Shown piece after piece: positions 10,263 through 22,900 of a DNA stretch of 64,000 bases. The stretch spans positions 7,559,338 through 7,623,337 of the forward strand of contig NC_088302.1 of assembly GCF_032854445.1 (NCBI RefSeq), written 5' to 3'. The DNA is from Liolophura sinensis (lineage: Eukaryota > Mollusca > Polyplacophora > Chitonida > Chitonidae). The notes under the pieces were generated by a model. That model did not search any database. It was not told the origin of the DNA and saw only the letters and a program-made list of their open reading frames with translations. Position 1 is the first letter of the stretch. Each line of letters opens with the position of its first letter. Made by a program: the position numbers and the translations under genes.

Positions 10263-13200
10263 TCGCTTGCTCGATCAGTTCTTTCTGATCCATATTTCAC
10301 CTCAACAATTACATTTTTCTCCGCCACTGGACACCGATATGGGCGTCAATTATAAGAATTCAGCACTTCATATAACTTAATGTAGTTCCTAATTTTACAC
10401 GCTGGAAATTGCTTTCAATGTCTCTGCGGCCGTCCATTACACAATTGTCGTTTTGTCTGTGACGAGCAAAGACAAGTGTTATAAGTTTAATTTTGTGCAG
10501 TATGTTCATATTATTTCACCCTGAGCGTTAACACAGAAACAATAAGAGAGTTTGTTTTTGTCTGTTTTTGGGCCTGGCATATTCATGTAATGACGAGATT
10601 GTTTTCCCCTAGGTAAAGTGGCCACACAATAGATACACAGCCTCTGTGTTTTACGCAGCGGAAATGCGTTGGGAAGTCTTATAGTTTGTTAATTAAATAA
10701 TTGACCGAAATTGGTCATCGCTGTTTTTGTTCACGAATTTTGACTCTCATATCAAATAGATTTTGATTTAGATTTATTCCGGTTTGCATTAATCGCCAGG
10801 GCCAAGTTGTTCGAAAGTGCATTAGCTAAGACTGGTATTAAGTCACGTTGTATATTTAAATTTTCAGCCAAGCTCAGCAGCCAATGCAGATCTCCAAAGT
10901 TAAAGTATGTCATCAGGAGTTTTAGTTTATATTTAATATAATGTTGCATAATTTTTGTAGGCTATGTACAAAATTGAAGACTTGGCTTAAAATTAAATCT
11001 GGTATTAAGTCAGACCAATTTTGCCCTGATCAAGAGCTTCATGAAATTTCGGCCTGTGGTAGTATTTACATGTCACAGCACATGGTATAGTTATTCAGTG
11101 CTCTGCTGCGTTTTCATAGGAAGACATGTAAAAGAGGCACCAATAAGTTGTTACCGTTTGTTATGTCCAGAAGAACCATATTCACAAGTTTTCTTGTGAA
11201 CTGACTTTTGTGTCCACCGTATAGACAGTCTCGAAGACGGCTGTACTATATTCTTTCATCAAGAGCCTATCTAACAAGAATTATCAAACCTTCCTGTGTT
11301 TTTAGTAGTCCTGATCATTTCGGTGCCTCATTCTCTGCCATACCGACATCCCTTAACGCCACACTGGCAGTTTTTCAAACATATTGTAGCGACCAGTTGT
11401 TGAGCTATATAGGTCTCTAATAGTCTACGCGAATAGTCCATATTGTTTGACACATGGCTTTAGGTCCATTGGTATCTTGTTGAATTCGTTCTTTAAGTTG
11501 TTCTGTAAAGCTTGACACTTAGAAGAAAGCATTATTAGCTTGCAGAGCTCTCCGGTAATGTCCAAAGCAGCCTGTAATAGGCTGCAACTGCTACTAGGCC
11601 TATATAGTGTCGTTGACAGCAACACTTTCAAGACTTAACTCATCTCAACTTTAACTGGTTGTACGAAATTTCTCTTAATCGTTGAAGGCCGCGGGACTTA
11701 AAAATTCACCGTCATACACGTAACGACTGGAGTACATCCCCAGTTGAGCCCTGTTTTTATTTCGCATACACGAGCGCTTAGTTGGGTCCAGTTGGGCCTT
11801 AAAAGAGCATATCAATGACAATATTTTGGGTTGTACATGTACGGACTTTACCTGAACAGCCACTCCCTTACAACACTGGTATGTAGAGTTGATCAGTAAA
11901 AGGTTCAGACTTCTCAGAGTATCACTAACACTTGTATCTACTGTAACGTTTGGAATTCTCTAAAACTCAACAAAATATTCTTAATCGAGGCTCCAAGAAG
12001 TCATCAATCTACCTAAGCCAGATTGTTGAATCTTCTTTGTTTGAAAATGGATGCATTATTAGCTAGCTTCACGGAAAATGTCAGGCGCAATAATTGTGAA
12101 TTATTCATGTTTGTTTTGTCCGTAGTTTTTAGTCTGAAAAAATTGGAATCTTCATCTGCGTCTGACATTTTAAACCAATGCCTACAACACCCCTCTCCAA
12201 TCCCCCCTCCACCTCCCAAAAATCGAATGTTTCCAAAAGTTTTAAAATCATACGGAGATTGTCTTGTTTTTCGAGTGCCAGTGTGCCACATGTATACCCT
12301 ATGACCATACATTTCGTCCATGACTTACTTGTCCATTTTTCCTGATTCTGAGAATTCTATTGATTTTAGAAAGGTGTCTTGAGGTTTGCCGGGAACACGG
12401 GGTGATATTCTATTGGAAAATTGTGACTTTCAGCTCCTACAATAATATTTTGAGATACATATTTGCCTCTAAAAATGCACTTATCTGGACAAAGTGTTAG
12501 GTCATTCAGGACAGTCCCTATGTGTCCACGGTGATGTTGGGGGAATTAATCGCTTTGCACTGCTAAGCCCTGACAGTCAGGCTTTTGGTGCTTACGAAAT
12601 CCTTCCAAAGATTTATTCTTGTTCCAGTAGCCGTGTACGAGAAAACCTTGTTCTGCATTCCAAGCGTTGTAAAGTTCATTTCGCTGTGCAGCAGGTATAT
12701 ATGAGTAGCGCGTAACGCTTGGCCGTTAGAATCGTAATGTAACACTCTTAGGAAACATACCCTAACCATTGTAGATGGAAGGAGCCTCCAAGGAACTGGA
12801 TTCTTACACAAAAAAGACAAACTTCAATGGCTGGTTTTGGATTCACTGTAAGATTTTCCACCATCTGATCTGGTTTTTGAAGAGGGTTTTCAATAACACG
12901 GCATAGGCAAAATTCAGCCTACCGATCCTGGATCTTGTGTAGTTCCATGTGGAACATCTATAGCACAACATGGAGGCTTGCACATATCGGTACTCTGTGA
13001 GTTTATACCTTCGACTGGCATGTGAGATTTGGCTGATACATCTGACCCCGGTTCATATACTCGTTTGTGACTAACGAAGGGCACTAAATATTTAAAAGGC
13101 ACATATTTAAAAGGTTATCTTCGACTGAATCGAAAGAGTCCTTCTAGGCTGCACTCTCTATAGACGTTTAAAAAATCACTGTATTTATTATATAACAATG

Positions 13201-13600
13201 TATGAAACATTTATAATAATCGTTTATAGGTGCAATGCCGCTAACTGCAGATGTGACAGTCAATAGTAAAGTGGTTTACTAAAGTAATGGCTGTATGGGG
13301 CTTTTGGGTGTTTGTTTTTTGTTGCTGTTTATTTGTTGAGGGATTCTTTCGATTTTTTTTTGGATTTTTTTTTATCTGGGATATCGGTTCTGTTTATTAC
13401 ACAGACTTAAACTAATAAGAGCTTTGGTTTATATAAGGACGACCTAAATTAGCTTACATTTGTACGCCTGTAAAACATTGCTCGTAGAAGAACGGCTGTT
13501 GTTGATATTTAAACTTTTGATATAAATCTATGTGGCATAAACTCCAACAATATATTAATCAAATATCGGATAGGAAAAATGCGAAACATGCCGCCCGCTC
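10263..13600. other. Intergenic, no gene recognised
   Basis: AT-rich DNA with scattered frames of 60-100 codons on both strands, none with a recognisable domain or splice context. No strong repeats seen. Confidence 0.45.
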
Positions 13601-13610
13601 AATGAAGTGC

Positions 13611-13662
13611 ATGGGCGGGGTGGGGGGGGCGGGGGTGGGGGGGTGGGGGGGAGGAGGGGTGT
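13611..13662 (+). other. G-rich tract, possible G-quadruplex
   Basis: Several runs of three to eight G separated by single bases (ggcggggtggggggggcggg and onward) easily satisfy the G3+N1-7 rule. No promoter or gene is recognised within 3 kb. Confidence 0.5.
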
Positions 13663-13815
13663 GTGTAAATGGTATGTTCACATAGCTCGTTGAAATTTCA
13701 CGCTGCCCTACTGCCCTAATATGATACCAGATAAGCACCATTAAGCGAGTCAGAGGTCTCCAGACTTACCCTCACTGTGCAGTCATCATTCTAACTGTGA
13801 ATCCAGATCAAACTT

Positions 13816-13915
13816 GATGCACCAAGGAGGCACATTACATGCGCTCTTTGGACTCCTTCGTCGTCATATGACTGAAAAATGTTAAGTACGACGTTAAACT
13901 CCAAGCACTCACTCA
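13816..13915 (+). mobile_element. SINE-B 3' fragment
   Basis: Shows caaggaggcacattacatg, then cttcgtcgtcatatgactga and cgacgttaaactccaagca, matching the last 100 bp of the 9150-9385 element. Confidence 0.7.
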
Positions 13916-15365
13916 CATGTTAACTACTGCTATTGTACACTTTAAGTAACTCCTTAGTAATGAACCGGAAACAAATATTACCATATGTTTGAGCTTCGCC
14001 TCATTTGTAACTGTTGATTTTAGTACTATGATGGTGTGATATCTAATGACGATTCTGCTAGTGCGGGGTTACCGTGAGCGAAGACTACTTTCAATAAAGA
14101 AAGGTTCATGTACATTTCAATATCTTGATTCTCCATATGTTTCAACATGACAGAGTCCCTGACTACAAAACCACGTGACCAGTAATAACGTGGTTAACCA
14201 AGCTCTTGGTAACTTTCCACTGGCTATCGACAGCAGGACACCTTTACATCGTTACAGCTCTTAAACTACAGTTGCCATGGTAACACACATTTAAGTATTA
14301 GTTATTGTCTGCTGATGTGCCTGTTGTTGAGCGCATCTACCAAAAACAAAAAAACTAAAACTAGATGTATTTTTAGGCCTGGATAATACGCTGTCTGCGC
14401 CATCTACGAATTCTTATTTTCACAGTCGATCGCGCTCTGTGTTAGTCTGGACAGTCACGCTCTTTGTTAGTCTGGTTTGCATGGTAGGTATTTGGGACCA
14501 TCTATTGGTATTTATCGTCACTGCATAAGAATTCGAGTAAGTATGTGATGCATATCTAATAAATGTATTTGAATGTTAATTTGCCGTTTGTATGCAAACA
14601 TATGCATTCAATCTGAATTATGATAATATTTATGAATAAATTAAAATTATAAATATGACCAAATTCAGGTTGAACACATTTATTAGCGGAAGAGACCACA
14701 TTCTAGTGCAAATATATTTATTAAACATGTGTTACATCCTTATTTATAACATTATTACACAAAGACTATATACACCAAAAGGTGGTTCCAAATACCTACC
14801 ATACAAAAACTATTTTCAAGTGCCTGTTAGTATTTAACGGAAAATCGGCAAAATATTAAAGGCCTAATCAACTTTTCGCACTTTTTCATCTAAACTTGTA
14901 ATGTAATTTTTATGTTTTCTCCACCTTTAAAGGATACATGAAATGGTGTTATAAATCGAAATGTATGGTTTAACGACAATGAAGAAAGATAATTGATAAA
15001 ATTAAGAAAAAAAATTATTTCTTAATTCCTCTATTTTCCGTCAATGGTCGGAAATGGTAAGATCGATGAACATAACTGGAAACGCTGGACGAGCTGTGCG
15101 CCCCCAACTCGGGCTCTCCCTGTGAAAAAGTTAGTTTGACAGCTATCGCCCTTGACGCTACTTAATTTCGACCTTCAGGGCATTAGAAAACTATAGTTTA
15201 AAGCCGTCTCTACGCCCAAGAAGAAAGCTGAAAAGCTATTTGCACTTCTTTATGTTGGGCTGTATCATATCATTCGAATTAGAGAAAAACAATCGTTTCA
15301 TGTACCGTTTAAAGAAAACAGTATGCGCCCAGTATGCTGCACAAAGGAGAATATTGACTTTAAAT
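13916..15365. other. Intergenic, nothing recognised
   Basis: No supported gene or clear repeat. A few E-box/CACGTG-like hexamers (14173) occur but no more than expected by chance. Confidence 0.4.
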
Positions 15366-15399
15366 CGCTGGAATCACTAAACCCGCTATGAGAAATACA

Positions 15400-15565
15400 T
15401 CGAAACAGACATTCGTATACCCGGCCTCACCCAATAAGTATATTCGTCGAAACGGACATAGCACCCGTCAACCAATAATCGTTCCAGGTCAATAATCGCC
15501 AAGAACTAAGAAAGTAGAGAAAGTATGAAATTAGGTCGGAATCCTGCAAAGAGAAGCGGTCAGCA
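15400..15565 (+). repeat. R1 interspersed repeat, diverged copy
   Basis: Modules acattcgtatacccgg, ccaataatcgttccaggtca, aataatcgcc and agagaagcggtcagcagt match, in order, the copies at 36208 and 17665. Old copy with small indels. Confidence 0.5.
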
Positions 15566-16264
15566 GTATTAAATGATGTTTAAAGTATGTTCTGCGCGAA
15601 TGAGTGAGATCAATGTTGAAATCGTGCACCGTGCTAGTGTCTACGTTGTCGATAATAAAATATATGTATCTCCTTTGCGCATTGATTGGAACGTTCCTTC
15701 AACGTGGCGATCTATAATCCAACACGATGAAGAGACAAGCCCTAGCCGCGGGTTACAGATCTCAGACTAGATTATACACGCATTCCTCGATCCCAATTAC
15801 TAATATTTACAACACGACAGGTAATTATAAAATGCATCCTCATTGAATGGAGGGCATGTTTTCTATGACGCTGCAGGCCACAGGTATAGTAATGCAATCC
15901 GGTAGAAACTGAACGAGTAAAAAGTAATAAATTCGGTATTTGTTGGTCGTAATTAACTGTAATTTTGACCTATATGGAAGATCATGGCTTAAAGACGTGT
16001 CTTGTTTTTGAGGATGTTTTTTTTAATACACCAGGATTACAATTGCTTGCATCACAGTGACTTTCTTCTACTTTGAAGTATCAGGCCATCTTGTCCGCAC
16101 ACTGCGTCTAAAAGAAATAAAAAGGGTTGGATAGAAGCCACGGTTCTGCTGGGTCAGAGCTACATTCTTAAATCGTTATATAAAACAAGAAATCAGTGCT
16201 TGGTCACGTAATGGTTTACACGGAGAAGGCGCAAAAGGTAGATGTGGAAGGACGTAGCATATGT

Positions 16265-16520
16265 CGTTCGTGACTGCCTTCAACACCCAGTGGAGTGGCT
16301 CTTGTGACAGTGGCTTTCGGTAGCCAGAAGAGCCAGTAGTCGACGGTGCAATCCTGAGTTAGTCACTACATTGACAAAGGTGAGTGGTTTACTCCGTGGC
16401 ATTCGGTTTTCTCCTTCCATATAACTGCCCACCGTTATATAAATGAAAGACTCATGACCTTCATCCATGTGTTAGAAATGGGAAATTCTTGAGTACGCCG
16501 TTAAGATAAATCAAATCAAA
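16265..16520 (+). repeat. SINE-like repeat, separate family
   Basis: Contains gtggcattcggttttctcct followed by a 3' end gaaattcttgagtacgccgt and an A-rich ATCAAATCAAAAC tail. The 3' end resembles that of SINE-A while the body differs, as in SINE families sharing a LINE-recognised tail. Confidence 0.4.
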
Positions 16521-16928
16521 ACGAAACTTCCGATGCATACATATTTTGTACTTAACTTAATTTCATGCTAAATAAATTAAATTGCTCTAGATTTAGTTGG
16601 AACAAATAGTCTACGCTGATTAGTATGAGAAGCAATGCATATACAAAATTTGATTTTTCAGCAGAACAATAACCCTTCCATTTAAAATCGAATACGCAAA
16701 CCCTTGCTTGATGATGGGTGTAATATTATAAGTCCTTATTTGAACCTTAATGTTGACGATTAAAATTAGCTATCTGGATATGAGGGGATATCATTGTATG
16801 CACTCAAATGTCCCCTAGATACTAAACTTGTATGGCGCCAAAACATAGTGTTAAGTTGTGCAAAATGTAAATCGAGTCATTACAGAACGGAATTCTGCTT
16901 GAATACACCTTGTAGGAAAGTTATCTAG

Positions 16929-19900
16929 ATGGAAACGACAGAAAGCCCGGTTAAAAGGAGAGCAGAAGGAAGAGGGCAATGGAAGCGTCCAATAGAATTC
17001 ATCCTCTCGCTGGTGGGTTTCTGTGTTGGAATGAGCGGTGTCTGGAGGTTTCCGTACTTAGCCATGAGGAACGGCGGCGGTGAGTGCTCGGAACTAATTC
17101 ACACCTTTTTGGCTGGAATAAACCCCGTCCAGGCTATCAAACATCGTTCAACTTTTGCTAGCTCAACAGCAAACTGAATGCTGTTGAGCTAAGTAGAGCG
17201 CCCCGTCCACACTACAAATCAGATAGGTCAACATTGTCCTACACTGTTGTCGTGTGTTGAGATGTGTTTTTTTTAGCAAATTTCCGATAAATTGGAGGGA
17301 AATTTCCATCTTTCTCTCCAATGCATGAGATACAATGACTTTCTTTAATCCTTGTCTTTGCAATCTTGTAATCTTGTAGAGAGTGTTATACAGACAAGCA
17401 TATTTTTCATACTCCTGTATCAACAAAACTGTCTTCTCGTAAGACCAGTTTCATAAGACCAGTTTCTTAAGAAGGTCACGTGATTGCCTACTTTCACTCA
17501 ACTTTACTCAATTTGTTGACAAAAAATACACATGTACATTTCCCATTCAACAATGTTGGATGGTGTTGAGTGTCTTTGAATGAAGTTGAAGAACCCGTCC
17601 AGACTACTTAACACGGCTCAACACAAATACATTTCTTTTAGCATTTTTGAACAATGTCAAAACCGCAGACCTTCATATACCAGCCCTCAACCAATATGGA
17701 CGTTCCTAGTTAATAATCACAAAAAGGTCAATCCACAAAGATAACGTTGAACAAAAACCACCAAAGATCTAAAAAGTACGTAAAGTATGGAATGAACGAT
17801 TATGGCTTAACGCCATATCGGCAATATCTCAGCCATATCGTGGCGACGTAAAGTATGGAATGAAGAAGGATTTACGTCAGGAGAAACTGTCAAAAGTTTT
17901 CAATGTTGTGTGAGTGAGCGAGAGGGGTGGGAGTTGTACCCCAGACTATGTACATGGTAACACTGTATACTAGTGGTAAATCAGGTGGGACAGAAAATAT
18001 AAATAATAAATGGGGCTTTCAATGATAAAGGAATGCGAAAGGTAAGTAAACAAATCAGACGTTTGGAGGCCGGTATGAAAGCTAAGCCTTGACCAAAGAT
18101 CACATGCAGCCAGGAATTAACTGGAACCATTACAATATACTGTGACTTGTTTGGACAGGAAAACTGGTGTCTGCCTTATGACGTATTAGTCACATACCGC
18201 TCTAACAATGGTGGCTTTGGAATATTCTCCAATGTCATCATGATAACATATATGGCATTAAACCAAAAGGAAACAATCTTAATAAATAGCTTAATCTTTG
18301 ACTTTTTTCAGGTGCGTTTTTGATTCCTTACGCCGTGTTTGCTGTTGTTGTTGGGATCCCGTTAGTGTTCATGGAAACGGCTTTAGGGCAATATTTCCAG
18401 CTGAGCCCCCTCCTCGTCTTCAACATGTGTCCATTATTTAAAGGTGATTCTTTATATACTTAGAAGTGCTGAGTTTTAGGACAAAAGAACAGAAAGCACC
18501 CTATTAGCTGCATGTATAAATAAGTGAAACATTTTTTCCTCAGTTCGATTTCAATAGCCACGCGTGACTATTTGCTAATTATCTCTAGTTTTACTTTTCA
18601 TACTGTATAATTTTGTATTTTATCCCAAATGCCCTTGTTTTAGATAATAAAAGGCTATACAATACAATACACTGACAGAGAGGACTTCCCTGAAGTGTAT
18701 ACGTTTAGGCTCCCATGAACCAGAAAGAGTTTATTTGTGTATTTATTCATACTCAATTATATTTCACTTCCAATATACACGAAGGTGATCAGCATATATG
18801 GCAGGCGGAAACTGGGCAGAGCCCAACGAAAATCCACGTATAGAAGATCTTACCACGTATAGACCTATGAGAGGAGAGGAAGCCATCTTCAGCTGGACTT
18901 GAACTCACAGTGATCGCATTGATGAGATGCTCCTGGGTCAGATCAAGTTCACTATCTCTGGAAATATGAAAACCAACAGTAACGTATATTCATTCGGATT
19001 TTCTCTATTCAAGGACTTGGCATTGCAACAACGTTGGTGTCATACCTTGGCTTTGTCTACTATATGGTGATCCTGGCTTGGACGCTTTACTTCTTGGCCA
19101 TGTGTTTCACACCAGTCTTGCCCTGGACAACGTGTGATCAATCTTGGAATACAAACTCCTGTGTACCGCTGTTTAGGGAATCCAGCGACAATCTGGAGAA
19201 TATGTCTGTCATCAGACAATTTCCCGCCAATGTAACAGGAACAATGGCCACTGAAGAGTTTTGGACGTAAGTATTTTAAATCTGAAATCCGTTGTGCGCG
19301 GATAGGGACGGATGTATAGCTTTTGAAACTGCCTTGGATTGTTTCCCAACAGAAAGTGTTTCGAAACACAATGGCAATCACGCATTAAGTTTGTTGTACA
19401 TATTTCCCCTACTCATATAATGAAGACAGCTCGAAACCATGCTTTGTCTCTTTCTAGTTTTACTGGCTTGTTAGTTCATTGGCTATATCTTTTAAACAGG
19501 AACATGTCGTGCAGAAATGTTTAAATGTCACTGTTTTCGGTGTACAGGAATAATGTGCTGCAGATTTCGTCTGGTATCGAGGAACCTGGGCGCATTCCCC
19601 TACATTTGTTCCTAGCTCTAATGGCAGCATATGCTCTTGTGTACGTTTGTATCTTCAAAGGAATAGAGTCGTCGAGGATTGTAAGTGGTCTCCTGTAAGA
19701 CAGACTAGAGTGGATTTGCACTGGATAGTTTTAATAGAGGAACGTTTAAAATATTAGTAATTTAAATCTAGGCGTCGAATTAGACGTTCGTATACAAATC
19801 ATCATCCTTTAATTGACGTTCTAGGTCAATAAATCACAAGATACATTTCTAAAGCAACCTTCAACATAAATCACCACAGAATTAATTTTTCTTCTGTGGA

Positions 19901-22900
19901 AACGATTCCATCGTCATGAATAAAAAATCTTGTTTGGTGTTTGGCGCCGTTTTTGCAAACAATTCATTACGATATCAAAAAACTGTAAAAATGCTGCCAA
20001 AATCTTGTAACAAATATGGTCTCCAATGTCTTGTTGAAAAATAAATTCCATAAAGATATCAAAAACTAAGAGTACAAATACCACTGAACTTGTGAACTGC
20101 TTGACTATATAAACGAAACTAACACATTACTTAACATGCTGTGTTACGTTTATGTAGCATGCTGTATATATCACACCCAGTGCCCCGTGTTCGCTGTTTA
20201 ACATACTGTGCTATGTTTTATGTTAGCATGCTGTGTATATCACACGCAGTGCCCCGTCTTCTCTGTTTAACATATTGTGTTATGTTTTATGTTAGCATGC
20301 TATGTGTATATCATACCCAGTAGCCCGTGTTCGCTGTTTAACATATTGTGTTATGTTTTATGTTAGCATGCTGTGTATATCACACGTAGTGTCCCGTGTT
20401 CGCTGTATAACATGCTGTGTTATGGTTTATGTTGGCATGCTGTGTGTATCACACGTAGTGGCCTGTTTTCGCTGTTTAACATGCTGTGTTAATGTTAGCA
20501 GGCTGTGCGTATCATACCCGGTGCCCTGTGTTTGCTGTTTAACATATTGTGTTATGTTTTATGTTAGCATGCTGTGTATATCACACGTAGTGTCCCGTGT
20601 TCGCTGTATAACATGCTGTGTTATGGTTTATGTTGGCATGCTGTGTGTATCACACGTAGTGGCCTGTTTTCGCTGTTTAACATGCTGTGTTAATGTTAGC
20701 AGGCTGTGCGTATCATACCCGGTGCCCTGTGTTTGCTGTTTAACATACTGTGCTATGTTTTATGTTAGCAGGCTGTGTATATCACACGCAGTGGCCCGTG
20801 TTCGGTGTTTAACATGCTGTGTTATGTTTTATGTTACTAGGCTGTGTATATCACACGCAGTGCCCCGTGTGCGGTATTTAACATGCTGTGTTATGTTTTA
20901 TGTTGCCAGGCTGTGTATATCACAGTTAGTGCCCCGTGTTTACTGCTTCTACTCCTACTGGGCTGGCTTCTTTCCAGGCCTGGCTCCACAGATGGACTGA
21001 TGTTTTACATCACTCCTCGCTGGGAGAGAGTCGCACATTTTCAGGTAACTCTCACACCTGGTTTTCTTATTCTGTCATTTTTTCAAAAAGTTCAAAGTTC
21101 AAAACTTTTCAAACAATCTTGTAACTTGTTAAATTGTTGTAAAACCGTTTATGTATGTGCCAGGGTAGTACATAATGGACAGTCATTAGTGTCTCTGCAC
21201 GTATTATGTATTAAAATTTGCTGTCGCTGTGAGTTCAAGTCCAGTTCATTTTGATTTGACACGCTTAATAAAAATCATCTTTTGTATAATGTTATAACTC
21301 TAAATAAGGCTTGTAACTCCCTCTAAAATTTCTGCCGCTACCTTTGAAAGATGCTTAATTTGTACCAGAGTGATTATCAGTTGCATCTTGACAGGACCCA
21401 ATATCATGAATTCTTTATCTACATTTTTACGTCCTATATAGCAGCACCTAGGGGCAGTTATTAAAAACTATGTTAAAAGTTAAACCAGGATTATATGTTA
21501 ATACCGGTTTTGGCCGCCCACAAAACTAAGGGGTTTTAAACCAGCATAAAGTTAATACCTTTGTCTTTTCCAATGTCAGTGAGGTAATGAGTATGAAACG
21601 TCACGCTTCCATGCTGTGTCACGCCAGCGGGAAGACAAAAACACAAATCTGAAATCATCACCTGGGATATTATATTCACTATAAGCACGCATGAAATGAA
21701 AATATTGCTGCCTAGTTCAAGGTTTTGTAACTTATTGCCTCTACTTGTACGGTACGTATTATGCGTTCATTTGTACTAAAGGCATTAAGTAAAGTAGGTC
21801 TACACATAAATTCTTCTATTGTAGCACAGCATAAAAAACACAGGTTCTCGTTTGCTTTGTGTCAGTGTACTGCGACTAACGAGAAGAATGAAATATTTAC
21901 TTATTTATTTATTTAACGTCATCTTCAAGAAGTTTTCTATTATATGATAGCGGTCAGTTTTAAGGTGGTGGAATCTGGAGTACCCGTTGTAAACCACCGG
22001 CTATTGGCAAGTTGCTGACAACCTTTCTCTCTTGAGACGTGCAGACATTCGCGCCATGTTGGTGGTAGACGAGTGGTCTTCAGCGATTGTAGGTTTAAAT
22101 GAAGACTTAGCAAACAGCGACACAAACGCCGTGTTAGTATCACTTGGATCTCCACGGGCCTTAATGCATCTCGATTGATTTATTTATTTGTTTGATTGGT
22201 GTTTTACGCCGTACTCAAGAATATTTCACTCATACGACGGCGGCCAGCATTATGGTGGTTGGAAACCGGGCACAGCCCGAGGGAAACCCACCGTTGCTGG
22301 CACACCTTCCCACGTACGGCCGGAAAGGAAGCCAGCATGAGCTGGACTTGAACTCACAGCTCCTGGGTCATTACGCGGTAACCAACTGAACCACGCAGCC
22401 CCCCCCCCCCCCCCCTCTGGATTGAGATTAGCACCATATCGCTGAACCATCGCAAAACGAAATATTGGGAACACCACAGCAATCAATCACTCAATCAGTC
22501 AATCAAGTAATCATGTGCAGCACAAAAAGCATAGTTAATTTTACTTATTAACTAGAGATTTAATACAAAGTATAAATACTTCTGGCTGGAGTGAAGCACG
22601 TGACTTCTTTCCTCGAGGGCATGCCCTTGGCATCAAGGTATCTCCACAATATGCTGAAATAGTTTTATCTTAAATCATTCATTTAAAGCATCAAAACGGT
22701 TATCATTGGTTTAATCATTTTTATTTTGACAAGTTGATTGTTCTTATTATATTGCCCATCGACAATGTGACACAAAAAGGATCATCTACATAATTTACGA
22801 GCTAAAAGGTTCGAGAAATCTTTGAAAAACTTTTATAGATTTTTATTTTTTTCCGAACAGCCTTGGTTGGAAGCCTTTCTCCACGTGTTTTACTCCATGG

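Noticed and set aside
20302-21000. A 232-codon open frame on the plus strand
   Set aside because: It is the alternative frame of the 69-bp array and runs out of frame through exon 5. The period being a multiple of three explains the length.
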